Under the pieces are notes generated by a model. That model had not been told where the DNA came from, ran no database searches, and worked only from the letters and a program-made list of their open reading frames with translations. Below are positions 37,635 through 45,855 of a stretch of 64,000 nucleotides of DNA, piece by piece. The translations under genes were made by a program, and so were the position numbers. This DNA comes from Neorhizobium huautlense (GTDB lineage Bacteria; Pseudomonadota; Alphaproteobacteria; Rhizobiales; Rhizobiaceae), in the NCBI RefSeq assembly GCF_030811685.1, contig NZ_JAUSRF010000001.1, positions 372,001-436,000 on the forward strand, read 5' to 3'. How positions within the stretch are numbered: position 1 is the stretch's first letter; each line of letters opens with the position of its first letter.

Positions 37635-38363
37635 CTACTCTATTAGTCGGCGCCGAATGGCTTCGGCAATCGCTTCGGTGCGATTGGATGCCCCCACCTT
37701 TTTGACCGCACTCTTTATATAGGTGTTCACGGTGTCGACCTGATACCCGCTCTCCGCCGCGATCCGTTCGCTGGTCAGGCCATGGCTTGCCAGTCGCAGG
37801 CAGATCAATTCGCCGGATGACAGCCGCATCGTGTCGGCGGCAAACCGGTCCATCAATGGCTTGGTGATGGCGACATGGGTCGCCTCACAGATGCGTTTCA
37901 GGAAATCGATTTCATCGGCATCGAAGCGAACCGTCCGCATGAAGGTGATGCCGCCATAAACATGATCGCCGCGACTGAGCGGAAACAGCGTGCGGTTCAG
38001 TACACCAAAACTGGTCATCAACTGCTGAAGGCGCGCGGTCGGCGGTGCCGACATGAACACCTCGGCATCACAGACAACATCCCTGGCAACGAGAGAGGCC
38101 GCCACCAGCGGATCACTGAGATAGAGTTTTTCCGCCGCATAGGTCTCGATATAACCGGGCGGCAGATTTGTATCGATCGACTGACCGCGACCAAAACGAA
38201 AGCGATCGATATCGAGCCCGCTGACCGCAATGTAATCGAAATGCACTGCACGTCGCAGTCGCTCTATAAAAGGGTGGTAGTGAAAAAAACGCGTACTCGG
38301 CACAGAAGCTAAGTCGACGAAGTCGCGGTAATTGTCCACTTGAGAATCGGCTGAGATCGCCAT
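37635..38363 (-). CDS. LuxR-type solo regulator with divergent autoinducer-binding domain
   Basis: 242 residues: an N-terminal autoinducer-binding-like domain and a C-terminal LuxR helix-turn-helix (LSSGELICLRLASHGLTSER, IAAESGYQVDTVNTYIKSAV, KKVGASNRTEAIAEAIRRRL). In the sensor domain, LPPGYIETYAAEKLYLSDPL aligns so that the usual Trp57 is Tyr, Tyr61 and Asp70 are kept, and Trp85 falls at Asp. The ligand may not be a classical AHL. No luxI is in the window. It is divergent from repABC and bracketed by two ATAT-centred palindromes, so it may adjust replicon copy number as TraR does on Ti plasmids (inference). Confidence 0.85.
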   Translation of the reverse strand: MAISADSQVDNYRDFVDLASVPSTRFFHYHPFIERLRRAVHFDYIAVSGLDIDRFRFGRGQSIDTNLPPGYIETYAAEKLYLSDPLVAASLVARDVVCDAEVFMSAPPTARLQQLMTSFGVLNRTLFPLSRGDHVYGGITFMRTVRFDADEIDFLKRICEATHVAITKPLMDRFAADTMRLSSGELICLRLASHGLTSERIAAESGYQVDTVNTYIKSAVKKVGASNRTEAIAEAIRRRLIE

Positions 38364-38473
38364 TAAATCTGCTCGGGCTTGAGGCTGACGATAAAGACAC
38401 TAGTCTCATTACGGGTCACCCGCAATTCCCGGAACGGCTTCGATCGTGTCGGAGTGCCATCAACGGCGCGCCG

Positions 38474-38489
38474 GTTGCCATATGGCAAC
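38474..38489. promoter_or_regulatory. Perfect palindrome, ATAT centre, upstream of repA and luxR
   Basis: GTTGCCATATGGCAAC, identical to 37541-37556, 110 bp upstream of the luxR start and 149 bp upstream of repA. Position suits an operator for both divergent units or a RepB site. Confidence 0.6.
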
Positions 38490-38537
38490 TCGCAAACACT
38501 CGTATCGTGTTCCGTTGAACGAATCGTGGAGCAAATG

Positions 38538-38587
38538 GCGTTAACCCCGCGTTAACCTTAAAGGCCTTGCGACTCAGAGCGACTCAG
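38538..38587 (+). promoter_or_regulatory. Direct-repeat block in the repABC promoter region
   Basis: Two pairs of direct repeats lie 50-100 bp before repA: GCGTTAACC at 38538 and 38549 (11-bp period) and GCGACTCAG at 38569 and 38579 (10-bp period). The repeats are in phase with the DNA helix, as expected for cooperative binding on one face. They may be the RepA/RepB autoregulation operator. No clear promoter hexamers were fixed. Confidence 0.5.
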
Positions 38588-38637
38588 GCCATGGTTCGCT
38601 ACGGAATATTCCGACACTCTGGAGATTTATCGTAGTT

Positions 38638-39855
38638 ATGGCCAAGACACGTAGTCAGCCTGCGGAAGCGCAAGAAACCAAGCGACCGATGACGGAAGTC
38701 ATCGCGGGCGATGGTGCAGCACTTTCCGAAGAGCTGCAGGCAATGCGTGCTGCGCTCTTTCCCCCGGTCGCGCAGAAGATGCTCCGCTCATTTTCATCGG
38801 TGGAGTCTGCCAAGCTGATCGGCATCGCGGATGCCTATCTTCGCCAATTGTCGCTGAACGGCAAGGGACCACAGCCGACCATCAACAATGGCGGCCGGCG
38901 TTATTACACCCTCGACCAGATCAACGAGATCCGTGCCGTTCTCGATGAGAACGCCAAGGGCAACAAGCGCTATGTGCCGCGCCGTCGTGATGGCGAACAT
39001 TGCCAGGTCATGGCCGTCGTCAATTTTAAAGGCGGCAGTGGCAAGACGACGACGGCCGCTCACCTTGCGCAGTACATGGCGTTTCAGGGTTATCGCGTGC
39101 TGGCGGTCGATCTCGATCCACAGGCCTCGCTGACGGCCTTGCACGGCTATCAGCCGGAATATGATATCGCCAGCAACGAGACCATGTATGCGGCGATCCG
39201 CTATGACGACCAGCGTCGTCCGATGAAGGATATCATCCGCAGAAGCTACATCCCCGGTCTCGATATCGTGCCTGGCAATCTCGAGCTGATGGAATACGAA
39301 CACGATACGCCGCGCGCGCTTGCGGAGCGTGGTGCCGAACCTTTCTTCGGTCGTGTCGCTTCCTCACTCGGAACCGTTGCCGACGATTACGACGTGATGG
39401 TGCTGGACTGCCCGCCGCAGCTCGGCTTCCTCACGCTCGGTGCTTTGTGCGCCTCCACCGGCCTGATCATCACCGCGCATCCGCAGATGCTCGATGTCAT
39501 GTCCATGTGCCAGTTCCTGCTGATGACCTCCGATCTTCTCGGCGTCGTGCAGGAATCCGGTGGTGACCTTGATTACGATTTCATCCGTTATGTCGTGACC
39601 CGTTACGAGCCATCGGATGGACCGCAGACCCAGATGGTGGGTTTCATGCGTTCGCTTTTTCGCGAGCGCGTTCTTACCAACACTGCATTGAAATCGACAG
39701 CGATCTCCGATGCCGGACTTTCCAAGCAGACGCTTTACGAAGTCGGTCGCGAGAACTTCTCGAAAAACACCTATGACCGCGCCATGGAATCGCTGGATGG
39801 CGTGAACAGCGAGATTGAAGGTCTGATCCGTCAGGCCTGGGGTAGGGCAGTATGA
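38638..39855 (+). CDS. repA: Replicon partitioning ATPase RepA (ParA-like)
   Basis: 405 residues, typical for RepA of repABC replicons. It has an N-terminal helix-turn-helix region (ESAKLIGIADAYLRQLSLNG), a ParA-type deviant Walker A near residue 130 (NFKGGSGKTTTAAHLAQY), an LAVDLDPQASLT motif and a MVLDCPPQLGFLT Walker B. ParA-like ATP-dependent movement segregates replicon copies, and RepA with RepB represses the operon. The stop overlaps the repB start (ATGA). The ATG at 38638 has GGAG about 13 bases upstream, which suggests weak initiation. Confidence 0.96.
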   Translation: MAKTRSQPAEAQETKRPMTEVIAGDGAALSEELQAMRAALFPPVAQKMLRSFSSVESAKLIGIADAYLRQLSLNGKGPQPTINNGGRRYYTLDQINEIRAVLDENAKGNKRYVPRRRDGEHCQVMAVVNFKGGSGKTTTAAHLAQYMAFQGYRVLAVDLDPQASLTALHGYQPEYDIASNETMYAAIRYDDQRRPMKDIIRRSYIPGLDIVPGNLELMEYEHDTPRALAERGAEPFFGRVASSLGTVADDYDVMVLDCPPQLGFLTLGALCASTGLIITAHPQMLDVMSMCQFLLMTSDLLGVVQESGGDLDYDFIRYVVTRYEPSDGPQTQMVGFMRSLFRERVLTNTALKSTAISDAGLSKQTLYEVGRENFSKNTYDRAMESLDGVNSEIEGLIRQAWGRAV

Positions 39856-40874
39856 GCCGCAAGGATACACTAAAAGCCATGTTGTCGCGTCGGGATCATG
39901 AGTTGCCAGCTGGCAACTCTGCGCCCGATCATGCGGCACAGCCGGATGCGACACAGGACGCCAAGCTGCAACACATCCGTTCCGGTGCAGTCGGCGCCAT
40001 GGGACGCACGCTCGGTCAGATCGCCAATGCCGCCGATCAGGCTCGTGCACTGATTGCTGCCGGTTCGGCTGTTATCGAAATTCCGGCGGAAAAGATCGAA
40101 GGATCTTTCGTCAATGACCGTCTTCCCGATGATGGTGAGGACTTTCAGCGGCTGACCGATGCTATTCGGGAATCCGGACAGAAGAGCCCCATTCTGGTTC
40201 GTCCGCATCCGACAAAGGCTGATCATTATCAAATCGCTTTCGGCCATCGTCGTGTTCGTGTTCTGCGTAGCCTTGATCGTCCGGTCAAGGCTGTCGTCCA
40301 GAACCTGTCGGATGAAGAACTGGTCGTCATCCAAGGTCAGGAAAACTCTGCCCGTTCCGATCTCAGCTATATCGAGCGCGGTCTGTTTGCGCTCGCTCTG
40401 GAAGAGAAGGGCTTTGATCGTCGCATCATCATGTCGGCGCTCGGTATGGAAAAGACCCAGCTGTCACGCCTGATGTCGGTTGCCCATGGTCTGCCGCGTT
40501 CACTGATCGAAGCGATTGGCCCAGCACCCAAGACTGGTCGCCCGCGCTGGGTCGCCCTGACGGAACGTCTGACCGCCATGCCGGAATCGCCGGCACTGTC
40601 AGCCCTTCTGCAGAACCCGCAATTCCTTGCATCAGATTCCGACAGCCGTTTCGTGAAGGTCATGACCGCTCTGTCGGTCAAGGTCGAGAAGGATAAGCCG
40701 GAGCCGATCAAGGCAGCAAGCGGTGTCAAGCTGGCGGTGATGGAGAAATCCGGCAGCCGCACGAATCTTCTCTTCGATGAGAAGGTCGCACCCGAATTCG
40801 CAGATTTCGTTGCAGCCCGTCTGCAGGATCTGCACCAGGAATATCTCAAGTCGTCCGCACTGCGTCACGACTGA
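39852..40874 (+). CDS. repB: Replicon partitioning protein RepB (ParB-like)
   Basis: 340 residues. It has a basic N-terminus (MSRKDTLKAMLSRRDHELPA) and a ParB-like domain (RLTDAIRESGQKSPILVRPH, GQENSARSDLSYIERGLFAL), a helix-turn-helix (RRIIMSALGMEKTQLSRLMS) and a C-terminal dimer region. RepB binds parS and works with RepA in segregation. It starts by an ATGA overlap with repA. A parS-like palindrome sits within codons 17-22 of this gene (39902-39917). Confidence 0.95.
   Translation: MSRKDTLKAMLSRRDHELPAGNSAPDHAAQPDATQDAKLQHIRSGAVGAMGRTLGQIANAADQARALIAAGSAVIEIPAEKIEGSFVNDRLPDDGEDFQRLTDAIRESGQKSPILVRPHPTKADHYQIAFGHRRVRVLRSLDRPVKAVVQNLSDEELVVIQGQENSARSDLSYIERGLFALALEEKGFDRRIIMSALGMEKTQLSRLMSVAHGLPRSLIEAIGPAPKTGRPRWVALTERLTAMPESPALSALLQNPQFLASDSDSRFVKVMTALSVKVEKDKPEPIKAASGVKLAVMEKSGSRTNLLFDEKVAPEFADFVAARLQDLHQEYLKSSALRHD
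39902..39917. other. parS-like centromere palindrome inside repB
   Basis: GTTGCCAGCTGGCAAC, extending to a 20-bp palindrome (GAGTTGCCAGCTGGCAACTC) at 39900-39919. It is identical over 18 bp to the site at 35936-35953. It lies in the 5' coding part of repB, encoding ELPAGNS. Confidence 0.8.
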
Positions 40875-40917
40875 GACGATCGATCAATTCTAACCAAATA
40901 GGAGAGGGACAAGAGCG

Positions 40918-40973
40918 CAAAAGAAAAGCCCCCGAACGTCACCGTTACGGAAGCTTTCCTCGTAGTCTGAGCA
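40918..40973 (-). ncRNA. Counter-transcribed RNA (ctRNA/RepE-like, incompatibility RNA)
   Basis: Between repB and repC, on the opposite strand. A promoter (TTGACA at 41007-41002, 17-bp spacer, GATTCT at 40984-40979) points toward repB. About 55 nt downstream it meets a hairpin (AAAGC...GCTTT stem with CCG/CGG, around 40925-40954 on the plus strand) followed by TTTTCTTTT. This matches the size and place of the small antisense RNA that represses repC and gives incompatibility in repABC replicons. Confidence 0.8.
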
Positions 40974-40978
40974 ACTCG

Positions 40979-41007
40979 AGAATCGCATTTCCCAGAATCG
41001 GTGTCAA
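40979..41007 (-). promoter_or_regulatory. Promoter of the counter-transcribed RNA
   Basis: TTGACA-N17-GATTCT on the minus strand, a near-consensus sigma-70 promoter whose start falls near 40973. Confidence 0.75.
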
Positions 41008-41061
41008 GCATAGCGTCGTTTCGGCGAGCGAATTTCTTTTGCCTGTCACAAGGTGAAAGTC

Positions 41062-42450
41062 ATGAACAGTGGTTATTTGACGACGCCCTTTGGGCGGCGG
41101 TCGATGACGCTTGCCATGTTGACGGATCAGATCGTCGACACGGAGAAGGTAAACAACAAGTCCATCGACAAATGGGAACTCTATCGCGCACTCTGCCAGG
41201 CAAAGCCGCTTCTCGGCCTGTCTGACCGTGCGCTTGCGCTTCTCAATGCTCTCCTGAGCTTCTATCCCAAGGCCGAGATTTCCGTGGCAAACGGTCTCGT
41301 TGTCTTCCCGTCCAATCAGGCTTTGTCCCTCAGAAGCCACGGCATGGCCGAACAGACCATTCGCCGTCACATGGCGTCACTGGTGGAAGCAGGTCTTCTC
41401 ACGCGCAAGGACAGCCCGAACGGCAAACGTTATGCGCGTCGTGGCAGGGCAGGGGATATCACCCAGGCTTTCGGTTTCTCTCTCCAGCCGCTTCTCTCGC
41501 GTTCGGAAGAAATCTTTGCGCTGGCCGAAAAGGTCGAGCGTGAGCGTCTCCAGATCCATCTTCTGCGTGAAGAAATCTCTCTTCATCGTCGCGATATCGG
41601 CAAGCTGCTGATCGTGGTCGAAGTGGAAGACGTTCCGGGTGATTGGGCTGCGCTGAAAATCCGTCTGGCAGAGCTTGTTTCGACCCTTCCACGCAAGGCT
41701 GAACTCAATCAGCTCGAGGCGCATCTCTCGATTCTGTCGCGCGTTCATGCGGAAATCGTCAATTCATTGAAAAAATTCGCAAATTCTCAAAATACGAGCG
41801 GCAACACCTCTCAGAATGAGCGGCACATAGAATCCAAACCAGAATCCAGATTCGATTCAAACATCGCTGTTGTTGAACCGCGCGCGATAAAAGCACCTTC
41901 GAGCGAGAAGCAGCTACAAAAACCGCTGTCACTGGATCTGGTCAACCGAGCTTGCCCCAATGTGGCGATCCTCACGGCAAACGGCAGCATCCGAAACACA
42001 CAGGACCTGATGTCGGTTCAACCTGTTCTGTGCTCCATGCTTTCCATCAATCGTCAGCTTCTGGATTTCGCCAACAACACGATCGGTACCGTCGAGACTG
42101 CCGTTACCCTTGCCTGCCTCTATGAGAAGGGTGAGGCGATCGCTTGTGCCAGCGGATATCTTCGCAATCTCGCATCCTCGGCAAAGTCAGGAAAGTTCGA
42201 TGTGAGACCAATGGTGGAGAGGCTGGTGATGACGCAGCTGGCAACTCTTCAGCACACGGACACCGTCAACGAAAACACTGGTGTTGGCGATCTGAAGGAG
42301 ACCTCGGCTTTCCTCACGGCTGATGAAGCCAAGCAAGCCTATCTTCTGTCGAAAAAATCGTCCTCGCCTGTCTTGTCCGCCGCGAAAAGGTTTTATGGAA
42401 ACCCGGAGTCCTCTTCCATGCACCGCATGACGACGAGAGGGATGGCGTAA
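41062..42450 (+). CDS. repC: Replication initiator RepC
   Basis: About 462 residues. The RepC N-terminal region shows MNSGYLTTPFGRRSMTLAML, then LYRALCQAKPLLGLSDRALA, FPSNQALSLRSHGMAEQTIR and HMASLVEAGLLTRKDSPNGK. RepC is the sole initiator in repABC replicons, and its origin usually lies within its own gene. The ATG at 41062 with AAGGTG is preferred to the GTG three codons earlier. The start follows the ctRNA locus. A central AT-rich stretch breaks the otherwise GC-rich gene. Confidence 0.95.
   Translation: MNSGYLTTPFGRRSMTLAMLTDQIVDTEKVNNKSIDKWELYRALCQAKPLLGLSDRALALLNALLSFYPKAEISVANGLVVFPSNQALSLRSHGMAEQTIRRHMASLVEAGLLTRKDSPNGKRYARRGRAGDITQAFGFSLQPLLSRSEEIFALAEKVERERLQIHLLREEISLHRRDIGKLLIVVEVEDVPGDWAALKIRLAELVSTLPRKAELNQLEAHLSILSRVHAEIVNSLKKFANSQNTSGNTSQNERHIESKPESRFDSNIAVVEPRAIKAPSSEKQLQKPLSLDLVNRACPNVAILTANGSIRNTQDLMSVQPVLCSMLSINRQLLDFANNTIGTVETAVTLACLYEKGEAIACASGYLRNLASSAKSGKFDVRPMVERLVMTQLATLQHTDTVNENTGVGDLKETSAFLTADEAKQAYLLSKKSSSPVLSAAKRFYGNPESSSMHRMTTRGMA
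41755..41885 (+). other. Probable origin of replication region in repC
   Basis: An AT-rich stretch inside repC (AATTCATTGAAAAAATTCGC and following), encoding a polar linker (NSLKKFANSQNTSGNTSQNE). In studied repABC replicons the origin maps to such an AT-rich block within repC. The exact boundaries are not visible. Confidence 0.5.
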
Positions 42451-42595
42451 TCACCATGCGCGAGCGATCCGTGACGAGACAGCAAAACAAATGGCCCGCC
42501 AGCCGCCCCACAGCTGCCGCAGAAACCGCGATGCGTGGGAAACTGGTGGACCATCGTTTTTGCGCTCAGGATCGCTTCAGGAGCCTGAAAATTCT

Positions 42596-44443
42596 TCAGA
42601 GGTCAAAGGCCGGGACACGTTGCCCGCTGTCTCGGAAAATAGCTTCCAGTTCGGCAAGGTCAGGGCAGACAGGCGCCGTCTCGGAAAAGTCCGGTTGCGC
42701 CTCAGTGTTCGGCAGGGCCATGAAGGCTGCAGCCAGAACCGTGGTGCCGGCAGCGATCCCGCCGCGAAGCTGCGGAACCAGCGTCTTGGCATGAATGAGG
42801 TTGCTGTTGGCAATGGCGCTGATGGCATGGCCGTTGCGCTGAAGATCGGGCGCCAGGTCGATGGCGGCGCTGATATCCGTCTGCCCGTTCCAGATGGCTT
42901 TACCCGGCTCCTGAATGCTGGTGTCGGCATTGAAATCGGCGCGCGGAATGGCAAACCCGCCCTCGCTGGTCTGCAGGCTACGAGGGGTCCGTATGCGGTG
43001 GATGCGGATATGCCAGTGAGCAGCCGGGAGAAGCCAGGTTTCGACGGCCACATCGTCCCACGGCTTCCAGTGCGAATAGAGTTTGTCGCCGGCAATCATG
43101 GCCTCTTCCAGCACCTCGCGCATGCGAAAATGCACGCCGTCGTCGGAAAGGCCGAGCATGCCGTCAAAGCTGGCGGCGAGGAAATGCCGGTCGTTGACCT
43201 CGATGTTGAACCCGTAACGCGTCGAATAGACAAACTTCGAATATTTCTCGTTGGCGCCGAGCATCTTGTCATGTTGCTGGCCGGAGGAAAGCACGACCGT
43301 ATTGCCCAGCGTATGCATCGCCACCATGCCGGCTTCCTTCAGTGGAACCGGATCGGTGAAGGCCGGCGCAGGGGTCTCATCGGCTGCCCAGAAGGGATGT
43401 TCGGCGGGCAGGGCCAGCGGCAGGAAAAATTTCAGTGCCCAGTAAGGCGAACCGGCGGAATTATAGCTCTCGCTCATCATCAGGTTGGGATAACCGTAAC
43501 CGATGGACAGAACACCATCACGCTCGGCGATCGGCAGGTCCGACCACCAGCGGATATGGCGCATGTAATATCCCTTGATCTCGCTCCAGGGCAGGGCCTC
43601 GACACCGGCAAAGGCCAGCGCGCCCCAAATACCGCCGCAGGCAAACCGATAGGTCTGGCTACGACCGAAAGCGAGGCTTGCGCCATCCGACCCGAACCAG
43701 TGGCGGATATCCTTGGCGAACACATGGGCCCGCGCGCGATAGGCGTCAGCGCGCCTGGTGTCGTGTTTGGCGATGACGGAATAGATCAGCGCGTAAAAAT
43801 GCAGGGCAAAGGGCACATAATGGTCGACCCGCTTGACCGGCCCGTCGCGATACCAGCCTTCACCAAGCCGAAATGCCTCCACTTCATCGAGATATTGTTC
43901 CGTCAGCGACCGGTCGAATTCGATACCGGCCTGCGTCAGCCCGAGATCGATCAGGACGCGAAAAAATTTCCAGTTGTTATCGACGAATTCCTTGGTCCGC
44001 GCCGAGATCAGATAGGCGGCAATCGTCTTTTTCTGGGCTTCGCTCAGCGGCTCCCAGATGAACTGCGGCACCATGGCGATGGCAAAACCGATGGCCGCAA
44101 GCTCCACCTGTCGCTGGTCGGTGCGGGAAACATCACCCCAATATTCCGGGTGGTTCGGATCGGTGCCGTTGGCAAGGCCACGGCGATAAAGCTCCCAATG
44201 TGGAAAATCATAACCGCCGGCAGCCATGGGCACGATGCCCCAGAGCGGTCGGGCAAAACCTTCGAGATCGGCCGCCGCGCGATCGAAATGCGCACCGGTG
44301 GCGCTCAGCCGCACCCGCGCACCGCCTTCAGAAAAGTATGGAAGCAGCGGATTGAAGAGATCCATCACCGCCTTGGCGAGATCATCGCGGCTTAGGAGAG
44401 GATTGCCGTGGAGGGGATTGGCGCGGGCGGGATCGTAGATCAT
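42596..44443 (-). CDS. DUF2264-family protein
   Basis: About 615 residues, probably intracellular because no signal peptide is seen. It opens with PLLSRDDLAKAVMDLFNPLL and LEGFARPLWGIVPMAAGGYD, then EYWGDVSRTDQRQVELAAIG and FPHWELYRRGLANGTDPNHP, the DUF2264 signature. Relatives adopt an alpha/alpha-barrel and sit in polysaccharide utilisation clusters, but no activity is settled. It is the last gene of the leftward operon, after the solute-binding protein and its hairpin. ATG 44443 with GGAAG is preferred to 44458, which lacks a site. Confidence 0.85.
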   Translation of the reverse strand: MIYDPARANPLHGNPLLSRDDLAKAVMDLFNPLLPYFSEGGARVRLSATGAHFDRAAADLEGFARPLWGIVPMAAGGYDFPHWELYRRGLANGTDPNHPEYWGDVSRTDQRQVELAAIGFAIAMVPQFIWEPLSEAQKKTIAAYLISARTKEFVDNNWKFFRVLIDLGLTQAGIEFDRSLTEQYLDEVEAFRLGEGWYRDGPVKRVDHYVPFALHFYALIYSVIAKHDTRRADAYRARAHVFAKDIRHWFGSDGASLAFGRSQTYRFACGGIWGALAFAGVEALPWSEIKGYYMRHIRWWSDLPIAERDGVLSIGYGYPNLMMSESYNSAGSPYWALKFFLPLALPAEHPFWAADETPAPAFTDPVPLKEAGMVAMHTLGNTVVLSSGQQHDKMLGANEKYSKFVYSTRYGFNIEVNDRHFLAASFDGMLGLSDDGVHFRMREVLEEAMIAGDKLYSHWKPWDDVAVETWLLPAAHWHIRIHRIRTPRSLQTSEGGFAIPRADFNADTSIQEPGKAIWNGQTDISAAIDLAPDLQRNGHAISAIANSNLIHAKTLVPQLRGGIAAGTTVLAAAFMALPNTEAQPDFSETAPVCPDLAELEAIFRDSGQRVPAFDL

Positions 44444-44481
44444 CGGGCTTCCAGTCATCGGTATATGCGGACAAAAGAAAA

Positions 44482-44509
44482 CCCCGCGAACTTTTTCAGG
44501 TCCGCGGGG
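44482..44509 (-). terminator. Hairpin after the solute-binding protein gene
   Basis: CCCCGCG...CGCGGGG hairpin, followed on the minus strand by TTTTCTTTTG, between the solute-binding protein and DUF2264 genes. It could be a partial terminator or an RNA-stabilising element that sets the ratio of the two products. Confidence 0.7.
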
Positions 44510-44519
44510 CTGAGAAATC

Positions 44520-45800
44520 TTACTTGATGGCCTTCACGCCATCGGTCATTTCCTTCAACCCGTCATCGATCGAGATATTGTCGGTCATGAGAGAGTCATG
44601 CGCCCGGTTGAGGATGACCTCGATGCGCGCGGCATTCGGCGTAACCGCCATTTCCAGATAGGACTTGCCGGGTTCCAGCGCTGCCTTGCTGGCCTCGTCC
44701 TGCGGGAAGCCCTCGAGCGAGGCGATCTTGGCCGTCACTTCCGGCGTACGTACGGTCGGGATCGTGCCGGTGGAGGCGATGATCGAAGCGCCTTCCGAAC
44801 CGGTCACGAACTTGATGAAATCGAGCACCGCTTCCTTGTGATTGGAATTGCTGTTCACCGACAGGCCGGAAATCTGCGCCGCCGTTGTGCCGGCAACGAC
44901 ACCATCCGGATGCGGGAATTTCACGATGCCCCAGTTCTTGCTCTTCGATTCACCGGATTTCACCTTGGCGATCTGCGTGCCGACGAACCATGTGCCCATC
45001 GGCAACATGCCGACCGTGCCGTTGAAGAACGGACCGGAATAGTGGGTGTTGGAGGTTTTTAGCGTTGCATAGGATGGGATGACGCCATCCTCCTGCAGTT
45101 TCAGGGCACGTTCGTACCACGGCTTCAGGAAGGCGTAATCCGGTCCCGCCAGCGTGTTCTTGCCGTCCTGAATACCGGCCAGCTGAACGGTGGAGCGCCA
45201 GGTGTGCAGAAGCGCGCCATAGGTTCTGTTTGCGCCCATGCCGCCGGCAAGCTTGGTGGCAGTTTCGTCGAACTGTGCCCAGGTCATGTCATTGGTCGGG
45301 TAGGGCACGCCGGCTTTGTCAAAAATGTCCTTGTTGTAATAAACGACCCAGAAATCCGAGCGGAACGGCAGCGAATAGATCTTGCCGTCAACCGTCATTT
45401 CCTCGGCCAGACCGCCGAAGGAGGCCGGGTCGATATTCTGCTCCTTCATATAGCTGGACAGATCCATGATCGAACCAGCGCGGATGAGGTTCGTATAGTT
45501 CGGCACGTCCTTGACGGTGACGATGTCGATATCCTTTGAGCCGCCCGCGAGCTGCGTGGCGATCATCTGCTGATAATCCTGCGAGCCGAGGTCGATATGC
45601 TCGAATTTTACGTTGGGGTTCTTGGCCTGATAGGCCTCGATCAGCGGCTTGTAATAGGCCACCTTGTCCCAATCCCACAGCGCCCAGCGCAGCGTGACCG
45701 CGTCGCCGGATTGTGCCAGCGCCGAACCTGCGGTGGATGCCGCAAGGGCAAGGCCCGCCAAAGTCAGTTTCAAACCTCTCCCAAAAGTTTCCAAATACAT
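44520..45800 (-). CDS. Carbohydrate ABC transporter solute-binding protein
   Basis: 426 residues with a signal peptide (LKLTLAGLALAASTAGSALA). The family-1 extracellular binding protein fold shows VTLRWALWDWDKVAYYKPLI, GSKDIDIVTVKDVPNYTNLI and NGTVGMLPMGTWFVGTQIAK. It captures the oligosaccharide in the periplasm for the permeases at 48887-50668. The ATG at 45800 gives the signal peptide; the open frame extends much further upstream without coding character. It is followed by a strong hairpin. The substrate is unknown, but the neighbours imply an unsaturated uronic-acid oligosaccharide. Confidence 0.92.
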   Translation of the reverse strand: MYLETFGRGLKLTLAGLALAASTAGSALAQSGDAVTLRWALWDWDKVAYYKPLIEAYQAKNPNVKFEHIDLGSQDYQQMIATQLAGGSKDIDIVTVKDVPNYTNLIRAGSIMDLSSYMKEQNIDPASFGGLAEEMTVDGKIYSLPFRSDFWVVYYNKDIFDKAGVPYPTNDMTWAQFDETATKLAGGMGANRTYGALLHTWRSTVQLAGIQDGKNTLAGPDYAFLKPWYERALKLQEDGVIPSYATLKTSNTHYSGPFFNGTVGMLPMGTWFVGTQIAKVKSGESKSKNWGIVKFPHPDGVVAGTTAAQISGLSVNSNSNHKEAVLDFIKFVTGSEGASIIASTGTIPTVRTPEVTAKIASLEGFPQDEASKAALEPGKSYLEMAVTPNAARIEVILNRAHDSLMTDNISIDDGLKEMTDGVKAIK

Positions 45801-45855
45801 CCTGTTTCTCCTTCCCTGGATTGTCTCTGGTCTCAGTGTTTCTGCGTCAGAAATG

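Noticed and set aside
42230..42246. CAGCTGGCAACTC inside repC, a half site of the AGCT palindrome
   Set aside because: The left arm does not match, so it is not a palindrome.
42491..44395. 634-residue plus-strand frame opposite the DUF2264 gene
   Set aside because: Shadow frame without a plausible start or motif; the minus strand carries the DUF2264 signature.
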